This document shows, piece after piece, positions 7,502 through 15,351 of a stretch of 21,024 nucleotides of DNA. The translations under genes and the position numbers were made by a program. Each line of letters starts with the position of its first letter. Within the stretch, counting starts at the first letter, position 1. The stretch is from the NCBI GenBank assembly GCA_031127185.1, contig JARIET010000007.1, positions 1 through 21,024 on the forward strand. Direction: 5' to 3'. The DNA comes from Gemmatimonadota bacterium (GTDB lineage: Bacteria; Gemmatimonadota; Gemmatimonadetes; Gemmatimonadales; Gemmatimonadaceae). Under the pieces are notes generated by a model. That model searched no databases and was not told the origin of the DNA. It saw nothing but the letters and a program-made list of their open reading frames with translations.

Positions 7502-8076
7502 TGCGATACGCACGTACGTTGCTCGCACTTGCATTGGTGACGGCCCCTGTGGTGATGGAGGCACAGGTGCGAAACCCCGGCGGCCGAGGTGGGCGTCGGG
7601 GTGGTCTGGTTGGGCAGCCACAAGACTCGACGCCGCGTAATCGGGCCATGCTGGAGGGGGAGATTCGGCAGCGGATGGCGCGCCAGATGCAGACCCGCCT
7701 CGGGCTGTCGGAAGCTCAGATGACGAAGGTACGCGAGATCAACGCGCGGTACGCCGATAGGCGGCAAACCGTCATGCAGCAGGAGCGCGATGTCCGTATG
7801 TCGCTGCGCGACGAGATGATCACGGCCGACTCGTCGCGGCAGCAGGCCGTGGCCGACCTGCTCGATCGCATGCTTCGGGTCCAACGCCAGCGCCTCGAGA
7901 TCCAGGAGCAGGAACAACGCGATCTTGCCACGGTGCTTACGCCATTCCAGCGGGCGACGTACATGGGGTTTGAGGAGCAGGTGCGCCAGCGGATTGAGCA
8001 GATGCGCCAGCAGGGTGGCCGCATGGGGCCGCCCCCCGGCGGGGCGCCCCCGAACGGGCCCCCGATTCAACCCTAA
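7501..8076 (+). CDS. Secreted Met-rich Spy/CpxP-like helical protein
   Basis: A 191-residue protein with a signal peptide (MRYARTLLALALVTAPVVMEA, probably cut near residue 21), a Gly/Arg-rich linker, a long all-helical centre (about residues 50-170) and a Pro/Gly tail. The helical part has the spacing of the Spy/CpxP/ZraP group: LGLSEAQMTKVREI, then LTPFQRATYMGFEEQ, a degenerate LTxxQ. These periplasmic proteins are chaperones or sensors of misfolded protein or metal. It contains no His and no Cys, so it cannot bind metal as CnrX or ZraP do, but it has 13 Met. It is coupled to the anti-sigma gene (shared A in TGATG, GGAGGA four bases before the ATG). It may sense the envelope state for, or be controlled by, the upstream sigma pair. 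The family assignment is moderate. Confidence 0.8.
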   Translation: MRYARTLLALALVTAPVVMEAQVRNPGGRGGRRGGLVGQPQDSTPRNRAMLEGEIRQRMARQMQTRLGLSEAQMTKVREINARYADRRQTVMQQERDVRMSLRDEMITADSSRQQAVADLLDRMLRVQRQRLEIQEQEQRDLATVLTPFQRATYMGFEEQVRQRIEQMRQQGGRMGPPPGGAPPNGPPIQP

Positions 8077-8106
8077 GTCGCGGGGCCAGTTCTCTGGCTC
8101 CACCCC

Positions 8107-8149
8107 CGCGCCGCCGCTAGCTTCCGCTGGCTGCGGCGCGACTGGTTTT
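8107..8149 (+). terminator. Possible terminator of the sigma operon, with an overlapping alternative hairpin
   Basis: CGCGCCGC (8107-8114) and GCGGCGCG (8133-8140) form a perfect 8-base stem with extra pairing inside, followed after five bases by TTTT (8146-8149). The short, offset T-run makes it a weak terminator. A second stem, CGCGGGG (8079-8085) with CCCCGCG (8104-8110), uses some of the same bases, so the two exclude each other. The 100-base gap between the Spy-like gene and the tRNA contains nothing else that I can identify. Confidence 0.35.
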
Positions 8150-8176
8150 CTGGAATGTTCGCACTGCGGCAACCCT

Positions 8177-8262
8177 ACCCGGGTGGCGGAACTGGCAGAC
8201 GCAGGGGACTCAAAATCCCCCGGCACGCGAGTGCCTTGCGGGTTCGATTCCCGCCCCGGGTA
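8177..8262 (+). tRNA. tRNA-Leu (anticodon CAA)
   Basis: The 86-base gene folds into a class II tRNA. The acceptor stem is ACCCGGG (8177-8183) with CCCGGGT (8255-8261) and discriminator A8262. The anticodon stem GGGGA/TCCCC holds loop CTCAAAA, giving anticodon CAA at 8211-8213, which reads the leucine codon TTG. A long variable arm GGCAC-GCGA-GTGCC and the T-arm GCGGG-TTCGATT-CCCGC complete it. The 3' CCA is not encoded (8263-8265 is CTA) and must be added by the CCA-adding enzyme. The start codon of the next gene begins at 8265, two bases after the mature end. Confidence 0.97.
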
Positions 8263-8264
8263 CT

Positions 8265-9425
8265 ATGGCCAACGCAAAACGCACCCACACCTTCTCGGAA
8301 TCGGTCATCCGCGAGATGACCCGCGTCGCCAATCAGTATGGCGCGGTGAACCTCTCGCAGGGCTTTCCTGACTTTCCGATGCCCGAATCCATGAAGGAGG
8401 CGGCGATCGCTGCGATTCGTGGCGACATCAACCAATACGCCATCACCTGGGGCTCCAAGAAGCTCCGGAACGCGATAGCCGACAAGTATCAGCGTCGCTA
8501 CAACATGCCGGTGGATCCCGAGACCCAGCTCACCGTCGCCTGCGGTGCCACTGAAGCCACGGCGTCGGTGTTCCTCGCGCTGTTCAACCCCGGCGACGAA
8601 GTCATCATCTTCGAGCCGTTCTACGAGAATTACGGCCCTGACGCGATCCTCTGCGAGGCCACGCCGGTCTTCGTTCCGCTCGTCGCGCCCGATTGGCACT
8701 TCGACGCCGACCTTCTGCGCAAGGCGATCACGAACAAGACGCGGGCCATTGTCCTCAATTCGCCGCACAACCCGACCGGCCACGTCTTCTCGCGCGACGA
8801 GATGAACACCATCGCGGAGATCGCCATCAAGCACGATCTGCTTGTGATCACCGACGATCCATACGAGTACATCCTGTTCGAAGGCGAGCATATCTGCATT
8901 GCGACGCTTCCCGGGATGGCCGACCGCACTATCACGATCTCGAGCCTCTCCAAGACGTTCAGTATCACCGGTTGGCGACTGGGCTATGCCATCGCGTCGG
9001 CGGAGCGGAGCACTGCCATCCGAAAGGTTCACGACTTCCTGACTGTTGGCGCGCCCGCGCCCCTGATGGAAGCGGCCGCACTCGGCTACAGCTATCCCGA
9101 CTCGTACTACCAGCAGCTGTCGGATGAGTACAGGGAGAGACGCGATTTTCTTGGGGGCCCGCTCCGGGATGCGGGATTCAAGTTCGCCACACCAGCCGGC
9201 GCCTACTACTTCTTCGCTGACTTTTCGGATATCAGCAAAGACGACGACGTGACCTTCGCGAAGTGGATGGCGAGGGAGATCGGCGTGGCCACGGTTCCGG
9301 GATCGAGCTTCTTCCGCCCGGGCGCACCCGAAGGCAAGAAGTACACGCGATTCGCCTTCTGCAAACAACGTACGACGCTTGAAAAAGCGGTAGAGAAGCT
9401 TTCCAAACTCAAGGCAATGGTCTGA
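8265..9425 (+). CDS. PLP-dependent aminotransferase, class I/II (kynurenine/methionine aminotransferase-like)
   Basis: A 386-residue fold-type I aminotransferase that moves an amino group between an amino acid and a 2-oxo acid. Family marks are FSESVIREMTRVANQYGAVN and LSQGFPDF near the N-terminus, NSPHNPTG (N169) for cofactor binding, DDPYEY (Asp197/198, Tyr200), and ISSLSKTFSITGWRLGY with the Schiff-base Lys230. The N-terminus matches the group of bacterial enzymes annotated as aspartate, methionine or kynurenine aminotransferases, and substrate choice cannot be read directly. Oddly, ATG 8265 lies two bases after the tRNA-Leu 3' end, so there is no room for a ribosome-binding site outside the tRNA. 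Conserved residues begin by position 10, so a much later start is unlikely. The gene is followed after two bases by a second aminotransferase gene. Confidence 0.93.
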   Translation: MANAKRTHTFSESVIREMTRVANQYGAVNLSQGFPDFPMPESMKEAAIAAIRGDINQYAITWGSKKLRNAIADKYQRRYNMPVDPETQLTVACGATEATASVFLALFNPGDEVIIFEPFYENYGPDAILCEATPVFVPLVAPDWHFDADLLRKAITNKTRAIVLNSPHNPTGHVFSRDEMNTIAEIAIKHDLLVITDDPYEYILFEGEHICIATLPGMADRTITISSLSKTFSITGWRLGYAIASAERSTAIRKVHDFLTVGAPAPLMEAAALGYSYPDSYYQQLSDEYRERRDFLGGPLRDAGFKFATPAGAYYFFADFSDISKDDDVTFAKWMAREIGVATVPGSSFFRPGAPEGKKYTRFAFCKQRTTLEKAVEKLSKLKAMV

Positions 9426-9427
9426 CA

Positions 9428-10597
9428 ATGAGCGGACGCAACTTTCTCTTCGTTCCCGGCCCGACCAATGTCCCCGACCGCATCCTGCGCGCGATGCATC
9501 GCGCGCAGGAGGACCATCGCTCCTCCGCGTTCCCGGCGCTAACCAAGGGCATCCTCGGCGATCTTCCCAAAGTCTTCGGCACCACGAAGGGACAGGCGTT
9601 TGTGCTGCCTGCGTCCGGCACCGCCATGTGGGAAACGGCGATCGTGAACTCACTGTCGCCGGGTGACCGCGTCCTTGCGGTACGCAACGGCCAGTTCAGT
9701 CATCTGTTCGTTGACGCGGCGCAGCGGCTGGGCATGCAGGTTGACATCATCGAGGTCGAGTGGGGCGCTGCCATCTCCGCCGCGCAGATTCAGTCAGCCC
9801 TGGAAGCTGACAAGGCTCGCGCCATCAAGGCCGTGCTCGTGGTTCACAACGAAACCGCGACTGGCGTCACCAGCGACATCGCTGCGGTGCGTGCGGCGAT
9901 GAATGCAGCCAAGCACGCTGCGCTGCTGCTTGTCGATGGTGTAAGCAGCATCGGCAGTCTCGAGTTCAAGATGGATGCCTGGGGCGTCGACTTCGGGATC
10001 GCCGGCTCGCAGAAGGGCTTCATGATGCCGGCCGGCCTCGGCATTCTCTGTGTCGGGCCAAAGGGGTTGGAGGCGGTGAAGACCGCAACCTGCCCCCGCG
10101 CCTTTTTTGATCTCCGTGATCACATCACTACGAACGCGACCGGGTACTTCCCGTACACGCCGTCGCTGGCGCATCTCTACGGACTGCGCGAGGCGCTCGA
10201 CATGCTTCTCGCCGAGGGGATGGCGAACGTCGCGGCCCGCCATAAGCGGCTCGGTGAGGGAGTGCGGCGCGCGGTGGCGGCGTGGAAACTCGAAGCCTGC
10301 GCCAAGGATCCGTCGACGCAGTCCGATACGGTGACGGCCATCGTCGTCCCCGCTGGTGCAGATGCCGAGCAGGTGCGCGATATCGCATTCAAGAAGTACA
10401 ACTTGGCCCTCGGTGCCGGGCTCGGTCCGTTGCGCGGAAGAGTCTTCCGCATCGGCCACCTCGGCGACCTCAACGAGTTGATGCTGCTTGGCGCGCTTGC
10501 GGGAACGGAGATGACGCTGGTTGATGCGGGCATCCCGGTTACGCTCGGTTCCGGCGTGGCTGCCGCCCAGGCATGGTACCGATCGACTGCGTCGTAA
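9428..10597 (+). CDS. Class V aminotransferase, serine-glyoxylate / alanine-glyoxylate type
   Basis: A 389-residue PLP enzyme of the class V group. The N-terminus FLFVPGPTNVPDRILRAM, the HRS of QEDHRSSAF, LPASGTAMWE, VHNETATGV, the cofactor Asp in LLVDGVSSIGS and Lys196 in GSQKGFMMPAGLG are characteristic of serine-glyoxylate and alanine-glyoxylate aminotransferases. These exchange the amino group of serine or alanine with glyoxylate (or pyruvate) to give glycine. The last 130 residues contain FRIGHLGDLN, also conserved in the group. The ATG lies two bases after the previous stop, so the two aminotransferases are very likely co-expressed. The combination suggests photorespiration-like or serine/glycine interconversion, or general amino-acid turnover; the actual amino donor is unproven. 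Confidence 0.93.
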   Translation: MSGRNFLFVPGPTNVPDRILRAMHRAQEDHRSSAFPALTKGILGDLPKVFGTTKGQAFVLPASGTAMWETAIVNSLSPGDRVLAVRNGQFSHLFVDAAQRLGMQVDIIEVEWGAAISAAQIQSALEADKARAIKAVLVVHNETATGVTSDIAAVRAAMNAAKHAALLLVDGVSSIGSLEFKMDAWGVDFGIAGSQKGFMMPAGLGILCVGPKGLEAVKTATCPRAFFDLRDHITTNATGYFPYTPSLAHLYGLREALDMLLAEGMANVAARHKRLGEGVRRAVAAWKLEACAKDPSTQSDTVTAIVVPAGADAEQVRDIAFKKYNLALGAGLGPLRGRVFRIGHLGDLNELMLLGALAGTEMTLVDAGIPVTLGSGVAAAQAWYRSTAS

Positions 10598-10615
10598 GCA
10601 TTTCATTGCATTTTC

Positions 10616-10644
10616 TTGCTGCGTTCGTCGTGCAGTCCTAACTT
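10616..10644 (+). promoter_or_regulatory. Weak promoter candidate upstream of icd
   Basis: TTGCTG (10616-10621), 17 bases, TAACTT (10639-10644). Each box matches the housekeeping consensus at only three positions. The same TAACTT -10 with 17-base spacing is used in the better candidate before yicC, which is the main reason to record it. The 93-base gap between the aminotransferase and icd shows no terminator or riboswitch, so read-through is equally possible. Confidence 0.25.
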
Positions 10645-10690
10645 CTCGGCACTGAACGATCACAACGGATTCACCACGGGGACGCCACAC

Positions 10691-11941
10691 GTGACCGAAT
10701 ACAAGTACGCGAAGATTCCATCGAACGGCGAACGCATCCAGGCCTCCGGTGGCAAGTTCACGATCCCCGACAATCCGATCATTCCTTTCATTGAAGGTGA
10801 CGGGACGGGCGCCGATATCTGGCGCGCGTCCGTACGTGTCTTCGACGCTGCGGTGGAGTTCGCCTATGCTGGCAAGCGGAAGATCGCCTGGATGGAGATC
10901 CTCGCGGGCGAGAAGGCTTTCAACGCAACGGGCGAGTGGATGCCGGCCGAGTCGCTGGAGGCCGTACGCGAATTCAAGGTGGCCATCAAGGGGCCACTGA
11001 CAACCCCGGTGGGTGGTGGGATTCGTTCACTCAATGTTGCGCTGCGTCAGGAGCTCGATCTCTACGCCTGCATTCGCCCCGTGCGGTACTTCCAGGGCGT
11101 CGGCGCGCCGATGAAGCATCCTGAGAAGCTCGATATCGTGATCTTCCGCGAGAATATCGAGGATGTGTACTCGGGCATTGAGTTCAAGGCCGGTTCGCCG
11201 GAGGCCGACAAGCTCCGTGACTTCATCCAGACCGAGTTCAAGAAGAAGATTCGCGAGGGCTCGGCCATCGGTATCAAGCCGATGTCGCCCTTCGGTTCCA
11301 AGCGTCTCGTGAAGATGGCCATTGAGTACGCCCTCAGGCGCAACCGGAAATCAGTCACGCTGATGCATAAGGGCAACATCATGAAGTTCACGGAAGGTGG
11401 TTTCAAGGATTGGGGCTACGAAGTCGCGCGTGACGTGTTCAGGGAGCACGTGGTCGCAGAGGCGGACCTGGGTGCCGCCGGCGGTGCGGCGCGCGCCGAC
11501 GCCGTGATCATCAAGGATCGCATTGCCGACTCGATGTTTCAGCAGCTCCTGCTGCGCCCAGACGAGTACGACGTGATCGCAACACCGAATCTCAATGGCG
11601 ACTATGTCAGCGATGCGGCTGCCGCGCAGGTCGGCGGCCTCGGCATCGCACCGGGTGGCAACGTTGGCGACGAAGCGGCCGTGTTCGAAGCCACGCATGG
11701 CACAGCGCCCAAGTACGCCGGGCTCGACAAGATCAATCCGGGCAGCGTCATCCTTTCAGGCGTGATGATGCTCGAGCACATGGGCTGGCAGGAGGCCGCC
11801 GACCTGATCATCAAGGGCGTCGAAGGCGCCATCAGCGCGAAGACCGTCACCTATGACCTCGCGCGCCAGATGCCGGGGTCAACCGAAGTGTCCACGTCGA
11901 AGTTCGGCGACGCGGTCATCGCCGGAATGCGGAGCGCCTGA
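10691..11941 (+). CDS. icd: NADP-dependent isocitrate dehydrogenase
   Basis: A 416-residue enzyme of the TCA cycle, converting isocitrate and NADP+ to 2-oxoglutarate, CO2 and NADPH. It closely matches the E. coli-type enzyme: [12 protein letters not shown], the substrate loop GGGIRSLN with Ser113 at the same number as in E. coli, [37 protein letters not shown] and [10 protein letters not shown]. The Lys-Tyr of APKYAG and the Tyr and Arg of TYDLAR are the NADP-selecting residues in E. coli. No kinase/phosphatase gene (aceK) is nearby. GTG 10691 is chosen because the similarity starts there; a weak GGGGA precedes it. The frame is open further upstream but looks non-coding. Its stop overlaps the pepA start by one base (TGATG). 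Confidence 0.97.
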   Translation: MTEYKYAKIPSNGERIQASGGKFTIPDNPIIPFIEGDGTGADIWRASVRVFDAAVEFAYAGKRKIAWMEILAGEKAFNATGEWMPAESLEAVREFKVAIKGPLTTPVGGGIRSLNVALRQELDLYACIRPVRYFQGVGAPMKHPEKLDIVIFRENIEDVYSGIEFKAGSPEADKLRDFIQTEFKKKIREGSAIGIKPMSPFGSKRLVKMAIEYALRRNRKSVTLMHKGNIMKFTEGGFKDWGYEVARDVFREHVVAEADLGAAGGAARADAVIIKDRIADSMFQQLLLRPDEYDVIATPNLNGDYVSDAAAAQVGGLGIAPGGNVGDEAAVFEATHGTAPKYAGLDKINPGSVILSGVMMLEHMGWQEAADLIIKGVEGAISAKTVTYDLARQMPGSTEVSTSKFGDAVIAGMRSA

Positions 11942-13422
11942 TGCCGGTCGCGCTCGCAGTTCACCCGGGAGATCCGGCCTCGCTGCGCACACCGCTGCTG
12001 GGTGTGGCTCTTGTCGCGGGCGAGCGGCTGCCCTCAACCCTTCGCGCGCTGGACAAGGCGACCGGAGGCGCGATTGCACGGAGCCTCAAGTCGCGTGACT
12101 TCAAGGGAAACCGTGACGAGACGCAGCTGATTTACGGCCGCGGTCGCGGTCCCGAACGCGTGCTGCTCATTGGAGTCGGCAAGACTGCGGACGCCGCTGC
12201 CATCGGGCGTGCAGCCGCAATTGTCGGTCGCCGCGCGAACGCCATGGGCGTGGAGCGGGCTGCGTTTTGGATGGCAGGTTCAGCCTCGGCATCGCTGGAG
12301 TCGGCGTTGATTGGCGGACCGATGGGTGCCTGGGAGTACCGCGAGCTCAGAACGCAGCCGCCAGTGGCCGAGCGCCCGAAGCCGCTGACCGCATTCACGG
12401 TGGTGGTGGCCAAGGCCGACGCCGCCGTTCGCAACGCGCTGGCCGCAGCCAAAGCCATTGCTGAAGGTCAGCGCATCGCCCGCACGCTGGCGATGATGCC
12501 CGGGAATCTTTGCACACCTGACTACATCGCCAATACGGCTGCCGAAGTCTCGCGCCGGAACAAGCTCAAGTGCACCATCCGTGGCCGCAAGGAAATGACG
12601 GCACTCGGCATGGGATCGTTCCTGGCGGTGGCTCAGGGCACCCCGCAGGATCCGAAGTTCATCACGATGGAATACAACGGGGGCGAGTCGGGTGCCAAGC
12701 CCGTTTGTCTCGTTGGCAAAGGGCTGTGTTTCGACTCCGGCGGCATCAGTATCAAGCCGGCGGATCGGATGGAGTGGATGAAGTTCGACATGAGCGGCGC
12801 GGCGGGCGTCATTGGGGCGATGGAAGCGATTGCGCGCATGAAGCTGCGTGTCAACGTGGTCGGGCTCATCGGTTCAACCACGAACATGCCCAGCGGCACC
12901 GCGATGAATCCGGGTGATGTGGTGCGCGCGATGAACGGCAAGACGATTGAGATCATCAACACGGACGCCGAAGGACGCCTGGTACTTGCTGACGTCCTGA
13001 CCTACGCGGCGCGCGAATACAAACCGCAGGCGATGGTCAATGCCGCGACGCTCACGGGCGCGATTGTTGTGGCGCTCGGGAACACGGCCACGGGGGTCAT
13101 GGGTACAGATCAGCAGGTCGTGGATGAGCTTCTCGGTGCCGGCCAGCGCGCCCACGAACCGGGGTGGCAGCTCCCGATGTGGGCAGAGTACCGGGAGCAA
13201 ATCAAGTCGGACATCGCCGATGTGAAGAACATCGGAGGTCGGGGTGGGGGATCCATCACGGCCGCGATGTTCCTCGCCGAATTCGTTGAGGGGGCTCCCT
13301 GGGCGCACCTGGACATTGCGGGCACGGCGTACACCGAAATGGATCTCGGTGCAATCGGTCGCGGCCCAACCGGGAACCCGGTCCGGACGTTCGTGGAATT
13401 CGTGCGGGCGCGCGCACGCTGA
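11941..13422 (+). CDS. pepA: Leucyl aminopeptidase, M17 family
   Basis: A 493-residue cytosolic aminopeptidase that removes N-terminal residues from peptides. The C-terminal catalytic domain (about residues 180-493) holds both signatures: VGKGLCFDSGGISIKP (Lys260, Asp265) and NTDAEGRL (Asp342, Glu344, Arg346), with Asp283 in KFDMSGAAGV as a further metal ligand. The two-metal centre is thus complete. The N-terminal domain (residues 1-170) is less conserved, as usual, and ends in a typical RNLAxxPGN-like segment (ARTLAMMPGNLCTP). In E. coli PepA also binds DNA, but nothing here shows that. The ATG shares its A with the icd stop codon, so translation is probably coupled. The unlinked functions suggest a shared supply role rather than a complex. 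Confidence 0.96.
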   Translation: MPVALAVHPGDPASLRTPLLGVALVAGERLPSTLRALDKATGGAIARSLKSRDFKGNRDETQLIYGRGRGPERVLLIGVGKTADAAAIGRAAAIVGRRANAMGVERAAFWMAGSASASLESALIGGPMGAWEYRELRTQPPVAERPKPLTAFTVVVAKADAAVRNALAAAKAIAEGQRIARTLAMMPGNLCTPDYIANTAAEVSRRNKLKCTIRGRKEMTALGMGSFLAVAQGTPQDPKFITMEYNGGESGAKPVCLVGKGLCFDSGGISIKPADRMEWMKFDMSGAAGVIGAMEAIARMKLRVNVVGLIGSTTNMPSGTAMNPGDVVRAMNGKTIEIINTDAEGRLVLADVLTYAAREYKPQAMVNAATLTGAIVVALGNTATGVMGTDQQVVDELLGAGQRAHEPGWQLPMWAEYREQIKSDIADVKNIGGRGGGSITAAMFLAEFVEGAPWAHLDIAGTAYTEMDLGAIGRGPTGNPVRTFVEFVRARAR

Positions 13423-13433
13423 GCGCAGTTGCT

Positions 13434-15299
13434 GTGCGGGTCGTCGCGTTTGTCGTCGCCGCCGCCGTAGCTTCGTCAACAGCCATCGGTCAGGCTGTGC
13501 CTCCGCGGCCGCCTGTCGACACCACGCGTCCCGCCGCGGCGCGGGCCGATTCCGCTGCCGTGGCGCCTGCTTCCACAATCCAGCGAGACTCTGCCAGCCG
13601 CCGCGAACTGACCGAGGCTGACACGATCAAGGCGCCGCTCCCGGCGGCGTATGTGCCTGCAACCATGGGCGCCCGATCCACATCGCGCCATTGGACGCGT
13701 GCCGAGCTCTTTTCGAGCGGCGCCTTGACCGTTGCCGAGCTGCTGGAGCGAATTCCGGGTGTCACGCGAATGGCCGCAGGGTTCATCCAGGCGCCGTCCG
13801 CCCTCGCCTGGCACGGGGATGCCGGTGCGGTTCGCCTGTATGTCGACGGGATTGAACGCGAAGACCTGACGCCACGAAACGCCGGAGTCCCGGATTTTCA
13901 GTTGATTCCGCTGTGGTCGTTCGAGGAAGTTGCCGTGGAAGAGACGCCGGGTGAGCTGCGTGTGCATGCGCGCACATGGCGCGTGCAACGCACAACCGCC
14001 GAGACCCGCGCTGATGTGCTCACGGGCAGCGAGAACCTGAATCTCTTCCGCGGGTTCTTCGGCAAGCGCTCGGCGAATGGGTTGGCGCTGCAGGTGGCTG
14101 CCCAGCAGGCGGGGACTGTTTCCCGACCAGGTATGGACGGCGACGCACTTGGGTCGCTCGTCCGCCTCGGATGGGCGGGAGGCGATTGGAGCGCCGACAT
14201 CACCTCGCTTCGACAGGGCATCAACCGCAGCGCGGGCGCGCGATACTTCATTCCACCGGCGACGCTCCAGCCCAAGGCCCTGCCGGCGTTCGTGGGTTCC
14301 TCGTCACTGACGTATTTCAGGGCTGGCTGGCGACAGCCGAGCCTGGCCGGCGCGTGGGTTCAGTTCGTCGCGGCGTCCGTTGCCGCCGCACTCACCCCCA
14401 ATAACGCCGCGTCCTCGTCGGGAACGACGCAGCCTGCGGCCGACTCAGCGGACACGACTGCCTCGCAGGGACAGTACGCGTTCACGGGTGGCCTCAACCG
14501 CGAACTGCTCCGCGGACAGTTCCGGTTGAGCGGGACGATGCGTGGCCGGTCGCAGGGCGGCGAGTTCACCTTCGCTCCCTCCGTACGCGCGGAGTGGGCG
14601 GATGCACGTGCGCAGATCTCGTTGCGGACCGAACGGCGGTACACGGGAACATCCACGTGGGACGTTCGCGGGGCGGCGTCGCCACTCCCATGGCTTCGCG
14701 TGTCGGCCGCCGCGGGCGTGACGGAGCCGATGGCCGGCGGCGGCACGCGAGTCGGCCAGTCTGCTGATGTGGCGTTCCGGTGGAGGGATCGCTGGATTGG
14801 CGGGGGCATGGTGAAACTCGCCAGCGCGGCCGTCCCCGGGCTTGTGGAGTTCGACTCAGCGGCAATCGGCGCCACATCGCCCGCGGGCACGGCATTCAAG
14901 GTGGCTGCCACCGGGCCGGTGTGGCGTGGGTGGAATGCTTCGACGGAGCTGGCTCGGTGGACGGCGAGCTCGTCGTACCGACCGCAGATTGAGGCGCACT
15001 CACGGGTCTGGTTCGCGTCCGGGTTCGCGAATCGGTTCCCGAAGTCGAACTTCCACCTTTCCGTCGGGCTGGTTCACGACTACCGGTCACAGCTGTACGT
15101 CCCCAAAGGCGACGATCCCATCGGCCAGTTCGCGAGTGCCTTCAGTGTCTTCGGAAGTCAACTGGAGATACGGATCGCCAGCGCCGTGATCAGCTGGGAT
15201 TACCGCAACATGGCCGGCACGAACTTTGAGACGTTTCCAGGCTACCTGATGCCCCGAATTGCGAGCGTATACGGCATTCGCTGGGAGTTCTGGAACTAG
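13434..15299 (+). CDS. Outer-membrane protein with TonB-receptor plug-like domain and small beta-barrel
   Basis: A 621-residue secreted protein. GTG 13434 opens a signal peptide (MRVVAFVVAAAVASSTAIGQ); the ribosome-binding site is poor. Residues 20-80 are a Pro/Ala/Thr-rich linker. Residues about 85-175 resemble a TonB-dependent receptor plug: TRAELFSSGALTVAELLERIPGVTR, then a Trp-His-Gly where an RG motif normally stands, LYVDGIERED, and an IPLWSFEEVAVEETPGEL replacing the usual IERIEVLRGP. The remaining 440 residues alternate aromatic and polar residues in beta-strand fashion and end in YGIRWEFWN, near the C-terminal aromatic signal of barrel proteins. The barrel is short for a 22-strand receptor and no N-terminal TonB box is clear. 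It may be a degenerate receptor or a different plug-containing porin. It lies 11 bases after pepA. Confidence 0.75.
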   Translation: MRVVAFVVAAAVASSTAIGQAVPPRPPVDTTRPAAARADSAAVAPASTIQRDSASRRELTEADTIKAPLPAAYVPATMGARSTSRHWTRAELFSSGALTVAELLERIPGVTRMAAGFIQAPSALAWHGDAGAVRLYVDGIEREDLTPRNAGVPDFQLIPLWSFEEVAVEETPGELRVHARTWRVQRTTAETRADVLTGSENLNLFRGFFGKRSANGLALQVAAQQAGTVSRPGMDGDALGSLVRLGWAGGDWSADITSLRQGINRSAGARYFIPPATLQPKALPAFVGSSSLTYFRAGWRQPSLAGAWVQFVAASVAAALTPNNAASSSGTTQPAADSADTTASQGQYAFTGGLNRELLRGQFRLSGTMRGRSQGGEFTFAPSVRAEWADARAQISLRTERRYTGTSTWDVRGAASPLPWLRVSAAAGVTEPMAGGGTRVGQSADVAFRWRDRWIGGGMVKLASAAVPGLVEFDSAAIGATSPAGTAFKVAATGPVWRGWNASTELARWTASSSYRPQIEAHSRVWFASGFANRFPKSNFHLSVGLVHDYRSQLYVPKGDDPIGQFASAFSVFGSQLEIRIASAVISWDYRNMAGTNFETFPGYLMPRIASVYGIRWEFWN

Positions 15300-15310
15300 G
15301 GTGGGAAAGC

Positions 15311-15339
15311 TTTACAAAAGCGTTGTGCCACAGTAACTT
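15311..15339 (+). promoter_or_regulatory. Likely promoter of the yicC-gmk-rpoZ-coaBC run
   Basis: TTTACA (15311-15316), 17 bases, TAACTT (15334-15339). The -35 box matches at five of six positions; the -10 keeps the important first T, second A and last T. Transcription would start about six bases before ATG 15352, giving an almost leaderless mRNA. A competing reading, TTGTGC (15323-15328) with TTCTAT (15346-15351), would start transcription between the two possible yicC ATGs. Confidence 0.5.
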
Positions 15340-15351
15340 ACCCGGTTCTAT

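Noticed and set aside
7153..8226. Open frame of 357 codons on the minus strand under the anti-sigma and Spy-like genes
   Set aside because: It runs across two well-supported genes and into the tRNA, with no domain or ribosome-binding site.
8175..9653. Long open frame (492 codons) on the minus strand opposite the class I aminotransferase
   Set aside because: The plus strand carries unmistakable aminotransferase and tRNA sequence. The antisense product is Arg/Gly/Val-rich with no motif, a usual by-product of strong third-position GC bias.
9794..10690. Open frame of 298 codons on the minus strand opposite the class V aminotransferase
   Set aside because: Shadow of a GC-rich gene; no motif.
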